Assembly (NCBI GenBank): GCA_947446645.1
Contig: CANFHA010000008.1
Coordinates: 124,001-188,000, forward strand
From: Chitinophagaceae bacterium
Lineage (GTDB): Bacteria > Bacteroidota > Bacteroidia > Chitinophagales > Chitinophagaceae
Length of the DNA: 64,000 nucleotides
Reading direction: 5' to 3'
Shown here: in pieces, positions 7,955 through 16,326 of the stretch
Position numbering within the stretch: the first letter of the stretch is position 1
Layout of the letters: each line of letters starts with the position of its first letter
Notes under the pieces: generated by a model
What the model saw: only the letters and a program-made list of their open reading frames with translations
Database searches by the model: none
Told to the model about the DNA's origin: nothing
Position numbers and translations under genes: made by a program

Positions 7955-8455
7955 TTATCCTCTTCCAAACATTTCGTCATCCTTATCTCTCCTGGTCGGG
8001 TCTTCCATAGGGTATTCCTTACGCATAGGGAAGTAATCCATCTCGTCTACATTAAGTATGCGCACAAGATTAGGATGCCCGATAAAGTTGATCCCGAAGA
8101 AATCATATGTCTCACGCTCCATCCAGTTGGCCGCAGAAAAAAGTTGCGAGGCTGTATAGATGTCGGGCTTATCAATGGGAACATAAGCCTTAAGGCGCAT
8201 GCGCACATTATCCACCATATTATGCAGGTGGTATACTACGCAGAGCTCCTGGCCTTTTCTTTCCGGATAATGTACAGCGGTAAGGTCTGTCATAAACCTG
8301 AAGCGCATCTGCTCATCATCAAACAGGAACTGCATTACTTTCAGGTTCAGCTCAGCGGGTACAGTAAGCGTAAGCATGCCATAAGGCTCTTCCCACCCGC
8401 TAAGTTGCTCCCCAAACTTATCTGTGAGCTTTTGTTTTATTATTTCGTTTGTCAT
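7955..8455 (-). CDS. nuoC: NADH-quinone oxidoreductase subunit C
   Basis: A 166-residue peripheral-arm subunit of complex I. The family signature is DLTAVHYPERKGQELCVVYHL (about 58-78), and the C-terminal RKEYPMEDPTRRDKDDEMFGRG resembles the conserved KDYPMEGP...R tail. It has no cofactor. Between nuoB and nuoC is a 53-nt gap with a perfect 12-bp GC palindrome, whereas nuoD follows at 12 nt. Confidence 0.95.
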   Translation of the reverse strand: MTNEIIKQKLTDKFGEQLSGWEEPYGMLTLTVPAELNLKVMQFLFDDEQMRFRFMTDLTAVHYPERKGQELCVVYHLHNMVDNVRMRLKAYVPIDKPDIYTASQLFSAANWMERETYDFFGINFIGHPNLVRILNVDEMDYFPMRKEYPMEDPTRRDKDDEMFGRG

Positions 8456-8467
8456 AAAACCCCAAAT

Positions 8468-8479
8468 CCGCCGCGGCGG
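8468..8479. repeat. 12-bp GC-rich palindrome between nuoB and nuoC
   Basis: CCGCCGCGGCGG is a perfect palindrome in an otherwise AT-rich 53-nt gap, 12 nt before the nuoC ATG. It could form a short stable hairpin in the operon mRNA. A role in differential stability or translation is speculation. Confidence 0.4.
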
Positions 8480-8508
8480 CGCTTTCTCCTGTTATTGTAT
8501 ACTGTTTA

Positions 8509-9072
8509 TTATTGTATTCCGTAACTCTGCATCAAAGCCTTGTATGGTTCGCTGTTTCTGCGTCTCAGGCTTTCGTTCTGAACAAGATCCTGTAGTTTCA
8601 GAATTCCATCCAGTATGCCTTCCGGTCTTGGTGGGCATCCAGGCACATACACATCTACCGGTATCACCTGGTCAATACCCTGCAGCACAGGATAGGAATC
8701 AAATATTCCACCTGTACAGGCACATGCGCCAATAGCTATTACCCACCTGGGCTCTGCCATCTGCAAGTAAACCTGGCGCAAAATTGGCCCCATTTTCTTT
8801 GCTATTGTGCCAGCCACCAGCAGCATATCGCACTGGCGCGGGGTAAAGCCCATACGCTCCGCACCAAATCGGCCAAGGTCATAGTTAGAACCCATGGTAG
8901 CCATAAACTCAATGCCGCAACAAGATGTGGCAAATGGCAGCGGCCATAAGGAATTCTTACGGGCCAGACCTACCACCTTATCAAACGAAGTTGAGTAAAA
9001 CCCTTCACCGGAGTAGCCCTCAGGCATCTCCACCATTTTTATCTTCGTATTATATTGAACCGGACGAGACAT
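8509..9072 (-). CDS. nuoB: NADH-quinone oxidoreductase subunit B ([4Fe-4S] N2)
   Basis: A 187-residue subunit with cluster N2, the last electron carrier before quinone. The adjacent cysteines are in [11 protein letters not shown] (about 48-58), and further ligands are in [13 protein letters not shown] (about 112-124) and [13 protein letters not shown] (about 143-155). The length is usual. A T-rich 7-bp array runs directly up to and into the ATG, and the upstream neighbour is not nuoA but the inserted four-helix-bundle gene. Confidence 0.97.
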   Translation of the reverse strand: MSRPVQYNTKIKMVEMPEGYSGEGFYSTSFDKVVGLARKNSLWPLPFATSCCGIEFMATMGSNYDLGRFGAERMGFTPRQCDMLLVAGTIAKKMGPILRQVYLQMAEPRWVIAIGACACTGGIFDSYPVLQGIDQVIPVDVYVPGCPPRPEGILDGILKLQDLVQNESLRRRNSEPYKALMQSYGIQ

Positions 9073-9100
9073 AAAAATTAAAAATTAAAACTTAAAAAAC
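9071..9100 (-). repeat. 7-bp-period array touching the nuoB start; left arm of a 20-bp inverted repeat
   Basis: On the plus strand the units are TAAAAAT, TAAAAAT, TAAAACT and TAAAAAAC. Positions 9071-9090 are the exact reverse complement of 9492-9511, so the two arrays form a perfect 20-bp inverted repeat bracketing the gene at 9105-9470. In the nuoB sense the array is T-rich and its last base is part of the ATG. Confidence 0.8.
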
Positions 9101-9104
9101 TCCC

Positions 9105-9470
9105 TCAATTAACACTTTCCACTTGTTTCATTTTTATGATGCTGGATGCGATAATTTTTGAAATCTCATCTGCTTCATTGATCACTACATTTATCCGATC
9201 TCTATCACAAGTTACCCGCTCCCGGATCAGGCATAACCAATATTTGGTCTCATTTGCCGATTTTGACGCTATGTGATAAAAATTTATCAAATCCTTCTTT
9301 GAGCTTCCACCACTCCCTTCAACTACATTTGCCCCTATTGATGTCCCAGACCTTATGACCTGGTCGAAAAATGAAAAGTAAATTTTCTCATACCCAGTAG
9401 CTTTTATGAAGTCTATCAACATAAGCGAGAATGCAAAACATCTCTTTTTAATGTCGAATGGTTTATCCAC
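9105..9470 (-). CDS. four-helix-bundle protein (23S rRNA intervening-sequence / S23 family)
   Basis: A 121-residue helical protein of the family first found inside 23S rRNA intervening sequences. Family features are FFDQVIRSGTSIGANVVEGSGGSSKKDLINFYHIASKSANETKYWL (helices 2 and 3, about 36-81), where RSGTSIGANVVEG is the signature, and a last helix ISKIIASSIIK. The function is unknown; the fold is a homopentameric bundle related to the accessory protein of diversity-generating retroelements. Here it lies inside the nuo operon between A and B. It is AT-rich and bracketed by a perfect 20-bp inverted repeat (9071-9090 and 9492-9511). It looks like an inserted cassette. Confidence 0.8.
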   Translation of the reverse strand: MDKPFDIKKRCFAFSLMLIDFIKATGYEKIYFSFFDQVIRSGTSIGANVVEGSGGSSKKDLINFYHIASKSANETKYWLCLIRERVTCDRDRINVVINEADEISKIIASSIIKMKQVESVN

Positions 9471-9483
9471 TTGGGTATTTTAA

Positions 9484-9511
9484 TTTTTTACTTTTAATTT
9501 TTAATTTTTAT
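9484..9511 (-). repeat. 7-bp-period array touching the nuoA stop; right arm of a 20-bp inverted repeat
   Basis: On the plus strand the units are TTTTTTA, CTTTTAA, TTTTTAA and TTTTTAT. The segment 9492-9511 is the exact complement of 9071-9090. Read in the nuoA sense it is an A-rich array that starts within the TGA stop codon. Confidence 0.8.
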
Positions 9512-9918
9512 CAATCTTCCCAATCTAGTGCACCCTTCTTTACTATGTATATAAAACCGCATAAGAAGAATGCCACAAACAATATGACCTCAAGAAAAAC
9601 CTTGGGGCCTATTCCTTGTGTAATAAAGTACCTGAAGTTGACTGCATAAGGATAGAAGAAGATCACTTCCACATCAAACAGTACAAAAAGAATAGCTACA
9701 AGAAAATACTTGATACCCATAGGCTGGCGTGCATTGCCAACAGAAGGTATGCCGCTCTCAAAGTTGATCAGCTTATCATCAGTTTTTCTTTTAGGACCCA
9801 ATAAGTGGGTTACACCCATCATGACTACTACAAATCCTATAGCAATAACCAGCTGCAGGGCTATGGGGAAATAATTAAACGGCGTGTTGTGCTCCACTGC
9901 CAGCAACAAAAGATTCAT
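9511..9918 (-). CDS. nuoA: NADH-quinone oxidoreductase subunit A
   Basis: A 135-residue membrane subunit (ND3 homologue) with three hydrophobic helices. The conserved loop after helix 1 reads FESGIPSVGNARQPMGIKYFLVAILFVLFDVEVIFFYPYAV, where E, the quinone-site loop and the FDVE motif are family hallmarks. It is the first gene of the operon. A good ribosome-binding site AAGGAG lies 7 nt before the ATG, which is rare in this genome, and a full promoter lies further upstream. Confidence 0.96.
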   Translation of the reverse strand: MNLLLLAVEHNTPFNYFPIALQLVIAIGFVVVMMGVTHLLGPKRKTDDKLINFESGIPSVGNARQPMGIKYFLVAILFVLFDVEVIFFYPYAVNFRYFITQGIGPKVFLEVILFVAFFLCGFIYIVKKGALDWED

Positions 9919-9957
9919 AATTAGTCTCCTTACTTAGAAAGCGCGTTACAGAATAAA

Positions 9958-9988
9958 CAAAGTTACAGTTATGCAGCGAAATTGCAAA
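9958..9988 (-). promoter_or_regulatory. promoter of the nuo operon
   Basis: On the minus strand, TTTG (9988-9985), a 19-nt spacer, and TAACTTTG (9965-9958) match the Bacteroidota primary sigma consensus TTTG-N19-TAnnTTTG in both boxes and in spacing. The start codon of nuoA is about 40 nt further on, with an AAGGAG between. Confidence 0.7.
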
Positions 9989-10056
9989 TGGCTTTTAACT
10001 AATTATTAAGGAGGATAAATAAATATATTGCATAATGCCAGAACATCTCTGATCAT

Positions 10057-10926
10057 TTACTCCGGTTTATAAGCAAGGCCAAACTGTTTCCATGTTTTGG
10101 TATTATCATAAAGGTGCTGCAGCGGGTTTTCAGGTTGGCGGGTGGATGCCGGCCGGGCACCACCGTTTCTGCCTCCTATGTTGGAACCGCTACCGCCTGT
10201 ATTATTACTGATCCCGTTACCACCGTTATCTGCATTTTTTGCAGATGGATTTTTAAAGCCCTTAATAGCATAGCATACACTTATTGGCTTATCGGCATCC
10301 TGTGCGGTGATGACATTTCTATTATAAATTGCTTTGAAGGGCACTACTGCTTCCCATACCAGTTCTTTATATTCATCCATCCGTATGATCACTTTTACGC
10401 CGCAGGTTGTAGATTGTGAAACCATATAACCGCCGCTGCACCCAATAAAACCCTCCAGCGAAAACTGGTTTGCATCCTTCGCTGCTTTGGTCAGTTTCAC
10501 GTCCCGTTGGCGGCCTTGTAATGATGCCGGATCAGTTTTACGGGCAGTCTGCGACAATTCAATAGGTTCTGTGTCATTTGGCAGCGGAAAATTGATAAAA
10601 AAGGAAGCCTCCTTACCGCCACCGGTATCTATAGATACCGTCATGCCTTGTTTTAATATTTTCATTTGTGTCATCTCATCGCCGGCTTCCATAGAAATAT
10701 ATAGGTTTTCCCTATCGTTGGATGTAGCGTAAGCAATCTTTGCCTTGGCGTCAAAATTCGGGTACGGCGACGGCCAATCCTGGCTATTACCATCTATTAC
10801 TATTGGCTGCTGTTGCCATGTTCCGGGAATATAATTTTTAGATTTCCCTGAATGCCTGGACCCGCCACATGACATATTGCCTAACAATGTAAAGAGACAA
10901 ACCGCTGTAACCAACTTATGCTTCAT
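10057..10926 (-). CDS. lipoprotein with CBM9-like domain
   Basis: A 289-residue predicted lipoprotein. The start chosen is the ATG at 10926; a TTG two codons upstream is less likely. The signal MKHKLVTAVCLFTLLGNMSC ends in a lipobox-like cysteine followed by GG. Residues about 35-110 (IVIDGNSQDWPS..., then AYATSNDRENLYISMEA and MTVSIDTGG) resemble family 9 carbohydrate-binding modules, which often occur in surface lipoproteins. The tail (about 235-270) is rich in Gly, Asn and Ser with GGNGISNNTGGSGSNIGG, a flexible linker or degenerate repeat. No catalytic residues are recognised. It is divergent from the surface protein at 11143. Confidence 0.6.
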   Translation of the reverse strand: MKHKLVTAVCLFTLLGNMSCGGSRHSGKSKNYIPGTWQQQPIVIDGNSQDWPSPYPNFDAKAKIAYATSNDRENLYISMEAGDEMTQMKILKQGMTVSIDTGGGKEASFFINFPLPNDTEPIELSQTARKTDPASLQGRQRDVKLTKAAKDANQFSLEGFIGCSGGYMVSQSTTCGVKVIIRMDEYKELVWEAVVPFKAIYNRNVITAQDADKPISVCYAIKGFKNPSAKNADNGGNGISNNTGGSGSNIGGRNGGARPASTRQPENPLQHLYDNTKTWKQFGLAYKPE

Positions 10927-11142
10927 ACGCAATTATTGAGTACAAAGTAACGCGGTATTTTATCATTTATCTTCAACCAGTGAATAAAACGTGAATAATA
11001 TTGATCGCAATAAACAAGTTATTATTAACATCTTATTAATAATACTAAAATTTATTTCCCCTTTCATTCGCAAGAACAAGAAAAATCATAATTTACAATC
11101 CGCTTTAAGTACTCTATTACCTCTAACTCCTAAAAATAAGTC

Positions 11143-13842
11143 ATGAGAAAGTCTTACGCATACCTTTTATTGATAGCATTCTTCTGTGCTAAGTTTTCAA
11201 TATCATTTGGCCAGGTCACTGTTGTGCCTGGTGTTACTGCGGCTGCAATGGCCAACAGGCTAGCCGGGCCGGGCGTGGTGGTGATTAATCCAGTACTCAC
11301 CTGCGCATCTAATGCATATGGTATATTTTCCGGCCCTTCTACCTTAAGCTTTGATAGCGGAATAGTGCTTACAAGCGGGCAGGCGCAGACCGGCGGCTTA
11401 GCCACCGGCGCTAATGGACCAGCATCGGGATTTGCGAGCACTTCTAATGGCACAGCCGGAGACCCACAACTCACTGCGCTGGCCGGCCAGCCTACTGATG
11501 ATGCCTGTATACTCCAATTCGATTTTCGCCCGATTGGTGATACAGTGAGGTTCCAATACGTTTTCGGATCGGAAGAATATTCGAGCTATACGTGCTCTGA
11601 TTTTAACGACGTTTTTGGATTTTTTATAACCGGTCCGGGCTACGCATCTGCTACTAACCTTGCTATTGTACCCGGCACGGGTCTTCCAGGTATTCCGGTA
11701 TGTATAAATAGTGTGAACTGCGGAGCAACCGGCGGATACTCACTTTCTACTTGTACGGCAATTGGTCCGGGCTCACCATTCTGTACTTATTATGTAAATA
11801 ACTCTAGCGGCACAACGATAACTTATGACGGGCTTACAACTACGCTCGTTGCCGTAGCGCGCGTAACTCCATGCGATACCTATCACCTTAAATTAGGTAT
11901 TGCAGACGCAGTTGACGAAGTGCTGGATTCTGGTGTATTTCTTAAGGCTGGCAGTCTTACTTCTATCAGTATAGGGGTGGGTGCAGTAGGTATTAATCCT
12001 ACAGATACTGGCTTTGGCGCACAATACTCTATCAGGGGCTGTACACCGGGCATGTTCATTTTCAACAATACCGGCTCACTGGCAGACTCTATTACCATAC
12101 ACTACGTGATAGGAGGCACCGGTGTAAACGGCATTGACTATTCCACCATTGCCGATAGTGCCGTGATACCAGCTGGCAGTGCTACCGATACCGTATTCAT
12201 TAATGGTCTTACTACTGCAACCGGCACAAAGACTGTTATATTGTACATACTTGCTCCCTACACCTGCGGTAGTGGCCCGGTAATAATAGACAGCGTGGCG
12301 CTAACCATCTACGATTCTTTCTATGTGCATATTAACACTCCAGACACCGCAATATGCATTGGCCAGAGTATAATTATCAATACTTCAGGAATTCCCTCGC
12401 TCAGTTATCTGTGGTCGCCGGCGGGTACACTAAGCAGTAGTACAATACTCAGCCCATCGGCTACGCCCACGGCTACTACTACTTATGTAGTCACAGCATC
12501 GTTGCCTGGTTCCGGCTGTGCGCCGTCAACCGACAACGTCACCGTTTCTGTAGTGCAACCACCAGAAATAACTGTAGGTCCACCAGTGCAGACCACATGT
12601 GTGGGCGCACCATTACAACTGGGGGTAACAGTAGCTTCCGGCACCGGCCCTTATACTTACTCCTGGACACCAGCTACCTGGTTGAACAACACAGCCATCG
12701 CCAATCCTATTGCTACGCCTACTGCCATGGGAGATATTGAGTATACGGTTCGCGTAAACTCCTCGGTATTTGGATGCTTTGCTACAGATTCATTCCTGCT
12801 GCATATTGTATCCAACGTGTTTAACCTTATCAGCCAGGATACAGGCGTATGTTTCCCTCCGGGTCATTACCAGATATTTGCCACAGGCGATACCACATCT
12901 ACTTATTCATGGAGCCCGTCGTTTGGCGTATCTGATCCTAATATCATTACCCCTGTTATCAGCCCTGCCCTCACTACTACCTACACAGTTACTGCTTCAT
13001 TCCCTGGTTGCCCGGATGTGGTGCATACCATTACCTATAGTGTGCAGCACCCACAGGTAAATATTATCCCTTATGATTCTACTTTTTGTATTGGTTACCC
13101 GGTAACCATCCAGGTGGTAACTACACCGGCTGATTCTCCATTTACACTTACATGGACTTCGCCTACTTCTTCGATGGGGCTATTGTCTGACCCAACATTA
13201 CTGCAGCCAGACTTCTACAGTGCTACCCCGGGTGTATTTCAGTACTATATAACTATACAAAGCTCGCTTGGCTGCACCAGCACCGACTCTGTGATATTAA
13301 GGCCGAGCCCACCCATACATGTAGATGCGAGCCCTGTGAATGCAAGCATTATGTATGGCAGTCATATACAGTTGCAGGCCAGCAGCCCATCGCTTGAGCA
13401 CCTGCTGTACTGGTGGGTACCGGATAATGGTACGCTCAACAACCCGAACATAAACAACCCGATAGCTACACCAACAGATTCTGTGACTGTGTACACAGTG
13501 TATGGCATGAGTCCCGCAGGTTGCCGCGATTCTACTTTTGTTACCATTCGCCTGGAGTATGAAGACAATTGTATTCCTTCGGCCTTTACACCAAATGGTG
13601 ATGGACTAAACGATGTGTTCAGGCTGTGCAATAAAATGCGGTATGAAAAGCTGGTTGATTTCCGCGTGTTTAACCGGTGGGGACAGGTAGTGTTTGAAAA
13701 TACTAATGATCCGGATAGAGGATGGGATGGTACCTTTAATGGTGTAGTGCAGGATATGGGTGTTTACAACTATGTCATTATCATTGGCCGGCCAGATGGC
13801 ACGAACCGTATCTTTAAAGGTGATGTAACACTGATTAAATAG
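11143..13842 (+). CDS. large choice-of-anchor L surface protein with T9SS type B C-terminal domain
   Basis: An 899-residue secreted protein. It has a signal peptide (about 1-23, ending ISFGQ) and a choice-of-anchor L domain at about 25-270, with GVTAAAMANRLAGPGVVV, LSFDSGIVLTSG, DDACILQFDFRP and the hallmark FQYVFGSEEYSSYTCSDFNDVFGFF. Several Ig-like/PKD-like segments follow (about 385-800) with repeated SYLWSPAG and YTYSWTPAT motifs and PIATPT linkers. The C-terminal gliding-motility-associated domain has CIPSAFTPNGDGLNDVFR and FNRWGQVVFE. The cargo is exported by T9SS and held on the surface or released. The ligand is unknown. A strong bidirectional terminator follows. Confidence 0.85.
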   Translation: MRKSYAYLLLIAFFCAKFSISFGQVTVVPGVTAAAMANRLAGPGVVVINPVLTCASNAYGIFSGPSTLSFDSGIVLTSGQAQTGGLATGANGPASGFASTSNGTAGDPQLTALAGQPTDDACILQFDFRPIGDTVRFQYVFGSEEYSSYTCSDFNDVFGFFITGPGYASATNLAIVPGTGLPGIPVCINSVNCGATGGYSLSTCTAIGPGSPFCTYYVNNSSGTTITYDGLTTTLVAVARVTPCDTYHLKLGIADAVDEVLDSGVFLKAGSLTSISIGVGAVGINPTDTGFGAQYSIRGCTPGMFIFNNTGSLADSITIHYVIGGTGVNGIDYSTIADSAVIPAGSATDTVFINGLTTATGTKTVILYILAPYTCGSGPVIIDSVALTIYDSFYVHINTPDTAICIGQSIIINTSGIPSLSYLWSPAGTLSSSTILSPSATPTATTTYVVTASLPGSGCAPSTDNVTVSVVQPPEITVGPPVQTTCVGAPLQLGVTVASGTGPYTYSWTPATWLNNTAIANPIATPTAMGDIEYTVRVNSSVFGCFATDSFLLHIVSNVFNLISQDTGVCFPPGHYQIFATGDTTSTYSWSPSFGVSDPNIITPVISPALTTTYTVTASFPGCPDVVHTITYSVQHPQVNIIPYDSTFCIGYPVTIQVVTTPADSPFTLTWTSPTSSMGLLSDPTLLQPDFYSATPGVFQYYITIQSSLGCTSTDSVILRPSPPIHVDASPVNASIMYGSHIQLQASSPSLEHLLYWWVPDNGTLNNPNINNPIATPTDSVTVYTVYGMSPAGCRDSTFVTIRLEYEDNCIPSAFTPNGDGLNDVFRLCNKMRYEKLVDFRVFNRWGQVVFENTNDPDRGWDGTFNGVVQDMGVYNYVIIIGRPDGTNRIFKGDVTLIK

Positions 13843-13861
13843 TCAACTAAGCTTATAAAAA

Positions 13862-13898
13862 AACGAGAACAGTCCTGATATTCAGGGCTGTTCTCGTT
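13862..13898. terminator. bidirectional intrinsic terminator
   Basis: AACGAGAACAGTCC pairs with GGGCTGTTCTCGTT (14 bp with one G-U) around a short loop, with A-rich sequence on the left and TTAAAAAG on the right. It lies between two convergent genes and can serve both. Confidence 0.75.
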
Positions 13899-13939
13899 AA
13901 AAAGCTTTATATGGCGGTGGCTTATGAATTTTGAAAAGC

Positions 13940-15670
13940 CTATTCGACACCCATATCTTTTAATACCGGCGTTACAAAGTCAGCCAGTTCCTTTATGTAT
14001 GCGGGCGAAAAGTCAAACTTTATCCCTGCAGTAGTATAAAGTTCTTTTAGTGTCTTTGTGTAGCCCTGGCTCAGCGCTTTCATATAGTTTTCCAGCGCCT
14101 GGTCTTTATTTTCGCGATACTGGCGCCACATGGTCATAGCGCCTAGCTGGGCTATGCCATATTCGATATAGTAGAAAGGAACTTCGAATAAATGCAACTG
14201 CTTCTGCCAGAAATTTGTGCGGTATTCTTCAAAGCCCGACCAATCGGTGATACCTGTGGAAAACTCATTGAGAATAGCGAGCCAGTTTTCTTCACGTTCC
14301 TGCAGTGTATGGCCCGGATGCGTGTATAGCCAGTGCTGGAATTTATCGATGGTAGCTATCCAGGGCAATACACTGATCACACGCTCCATCTCTTCCAGTT
14401 GTGCACGCTTCAGTTCTTTGTTCTCTTTAAAAAACACATCCCAGTGCTCCATAGAGAAAAGTTCCATACTCATGCTGGCCAGTTCAGCTATCTCCATAGG
14501 ATACTCCTTAAATGAGGCCAGTGGCAGCGGATCAGATAGGAAAGAATGTACAGCATGGCCACCTTCGTGCATCATGGTGATCACATCTCCCATGGTTCCC
14601 GCAGCATTCATAAAAATGAATGGTACACCCGTTTCAGCAAGCGGGCAGTTGTAGCCGCCCGGCGCTTTACCCTTCCTGCTGTCCAGGTCCAGGCGATGCA
14701 TTTGCTGCATGGTCTGCAGGCAACCGCTGAAATACTTGCCAAGCCGGCTAAATACCTCCACCGCCTTTTCGCTCAGTTCCTTGCCATCGGAGAAAGGGCG
14801 CAGCGGCTCCGTACCTATAGGTTCTGCATCACTATCCCACGGGCGCATAGTATCGAGGCCCAGCCGGTGCTGCCTGTGCCTGATGAGCATGGCCTGCAGC
14901 GGAACAATGTGCTCACGCACCGCCTCGTGAAACGCAAAACAATCCGCCACCGAATAATCGAACCGGCCAAGCTCCCTGAATTTGTAATCACGGTAATTTT
15001 CAAAGCCGGCATTCGCCGCTATCTTCTGACGCAGTGCAAGCAACTTATCGAATAACTCATTCAATTTATCCTTATCCGCCATTCTGCGGCCAGCAACTTT
15101 TGCAAACACCTTTTCACGGAGATCGCGATCAGGGCTCTGCAGCATCTTTGCGGCCTGTTGCAGCGTATACTCCTTGCCATCTACCTCTACACTCATGGCA
15201 CCGGATATAACACCGTATTGCTGTGCCAGCAGACTTACTTCGGCCTGCAGCTGCACATTTTCTTCCCTGTATAATTTTGCAGCATTATCTACACTGCGCA
15301 GGTAAGGGAAAAACAAATCACTATCAAGCTCTTTGGTGAACGGAGAGGCGAGTAATTTTTTATTTAGCTCAAAAGAATAGGGTTTCATCTTCGGCTCTAT
15401 TTCCATACAGAAATAAGTGAAGGCTTCTTCATATTCTTTGTTCGTGGTATCGCAAGTCATTTTAATCTGTCGCCAGCAAGCATCTTCGCTTACTACTGCT
15501 TCCAGCTCGCTAACATCACTCAGCCATTTATCAAGAGCAGCTTTATTTTCGATACTGCGGTTTTTAAGTTCTTCGAAATAAGGCTGCAATGCATCCCAAT
15601 CTGTGAGCTTAAAATCGGAAGGTAAAAAGTGCCTGTGTTTTTCTTTCAACGGAACAAATGCTTCTTTCAT
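13940..15670 (-). CDS. pepF: M3 family oligoendopeptidase
   Basis: A 576-residue zinc metallopeptidase of family M3, oligoendopeptidase F branch, which cleaves short peptides in the cytoplasm. The zinc motif HEGGH is at residues 368-372, followed by AVHSFLSDPLPLASFKEYPMEIAELASMSMEL, where the downstream Glu supplies the third ligand. The length is usual. It has no signal peptide, so it probably recycles peptides. It is a single gene converging with the surface protein and diverging from the 656-bp gap before radA. Confidence 0.9.
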   Translation of the reverse strand: MKEAFVPLKEKHRHFLPSDFKLTDWDALQPYFEELKNRSIENKAALDKWLSDVSELEAVVSEDACWRQIKMTCDTTNKEYEEAFTYFCMEIEPKMKPYSFELNKKLLASPFTKELDSDLFFPYLRSVDNAAKLYREENVQLQAEVSLLAQQYGVISGAMSVEVDGKEYTLQQAAKMLQSPDRDLREKVFAKVAGRRMADKDKLNELFDKLLALRQKIAANAGFENYRDYKFRELGRFDYSVADCFAFHEAVREHIVPLQAMLIRHRQHRLGLDTMRPWDSDAEPIGTEPLRPFSDGKELSEKAVEVFSRLGKYFSGCLQTMQQMHRLDLDSRKGKAPGGYNCPLAETGVPFIFMNAAGTMGDVITMMHEGGHAVHSFLSDPLPLASFKEYPMEIAELASMSMELFSMEHWDVFFKENKELKRAQLEEMERVISVLPWIATIDKFQHWLYTHPGHTLQEREENWLAILNEFSTGITDWSGFEEYRTNFWQKQLHLFEVPFYYIEYGIAQLGAMTMWRQYRENKDQALENYMKALSQGYTKTLKELYTTAGIKFDFSPAYIKELADFVTPVLKDMGVE

Positions 15671-15787
15671 GATACCTGGTTTTACGTTTTTTGTTAGTGC
15701 AAAATACGGGTATCTTTAAATACAGCCTGAGCGAATTTGTATTGAATATTACATCATATTAATTGCTCTGTTTGTAAATACTATGTT

Positions 15788-15806
15788 AACACATATTATA
15801 TGTGTT
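15788..15806. repeat. 19-bp palindrome (operator-like)
   Basis: AACACATAT and ATATGTGTT are perfect 9-bp arms around one central T, about 120 bp upstream of the pepF start. The shape is that of a dimeric repressor site, but the partner is unknown and the AT-rich context lowers its significance. Confidence 0.35.
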
Positions 15807-15930
15807 TATTAATTAATAAAACGATATCGGCAGAAATGGCATGTTTTTAGACAACAATCGAGGTAATATTTATGGTTTTCAAGACATTAGTTCAGGTAGG
15901 ATATTTATTAGCGTTATATCTATAAAAGTG

Positions 15931-16011
15931 ATGGCCCGCCTGCATAATTCCATTTTTTTCCTATCGTTGGTAACACTACATTTGTGTCAAGTTGTGAATT
16001 TAATGGGTTAG
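15931..16011 (+). CDS. possible hydrophobic small protein (26 residues) before a terminator
   Basis: An open frame of ATG plus 25 codons ending in TAG at 16009-16011 encodes a peptide with a basic N-terminus (MARLHNS) and a hydrophobic core (IFFLSLVTLHL). It ends 7 nt before a plus-strand intrinsic terminator, so the two could form a small transcription unit. There is no Shine-Dalgarno sequence and no clear promoter. The alternatives are a small non-coding RNA or chance. Support is limited to the pairing with the terminator. Confidence 0.25.
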   Translation: MARLHNSIFFLSLVTLHLCQVVNLMG

Positions 16012-16018
16012 TAAGTAA

Positions 16019-16050
16019 GAGCTGCCGGATTCTTCCAGCGGCTCTTTTTC
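16019..16050 (+). terminator. intrinsic terminator in the pepF-radA gap
   Basis: GAGCTGCCGG pairs with CCAGCGGCTC (10 positions, one mismatch and one G-U) around ATTCTT, followed by TTTTTCTTTT. It faces right with no annotated gene to its left on that strand, which implies a short transcript ending here or an attenuator in the radA leader. Confidence 0.65.
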
Positions 16051-16326
16051 TTTTCATCTCTGCCCTAGTTTAATAACACGTTATCCCCATTTTCTGCAAA
16101 TACTTTTCTTACACTCTTCACTTTTTTATTTTTTGAAAATCATTTTCTAAACTTATTTGCGAAGTGAAAAAGCGAAATGCATTCGTGAAGAAATTTTATG
16201 CGCACACAGAAAGTCATTTTATTTTTCCAACTTTGGACAACTACTTTTTCTGAAATTTATTTAGAACAGGACTCTTAAAAGAGCAATTAATAACATGGAG
16301 AAGCCCCTTTAGGGGTTTGAGGTTTT

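Larger units (their letters stand above)
15671..16326. other. 656-bp intergenic region between pepF and radA
   Basis: The region is AT-rich. It holds a 19-bp palindrome (15788-15806), a possible 26-residue hydrophobic peptide gene (15931-16011) and an intrinsic terminator on the plus strand (16019-16050). The remaining part, 16076-16326, shows no clear gene or RNA; it should contain the radA promoter, but no complete TTTG/TAnnTTTG pair was found. Confidence 0.6.
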
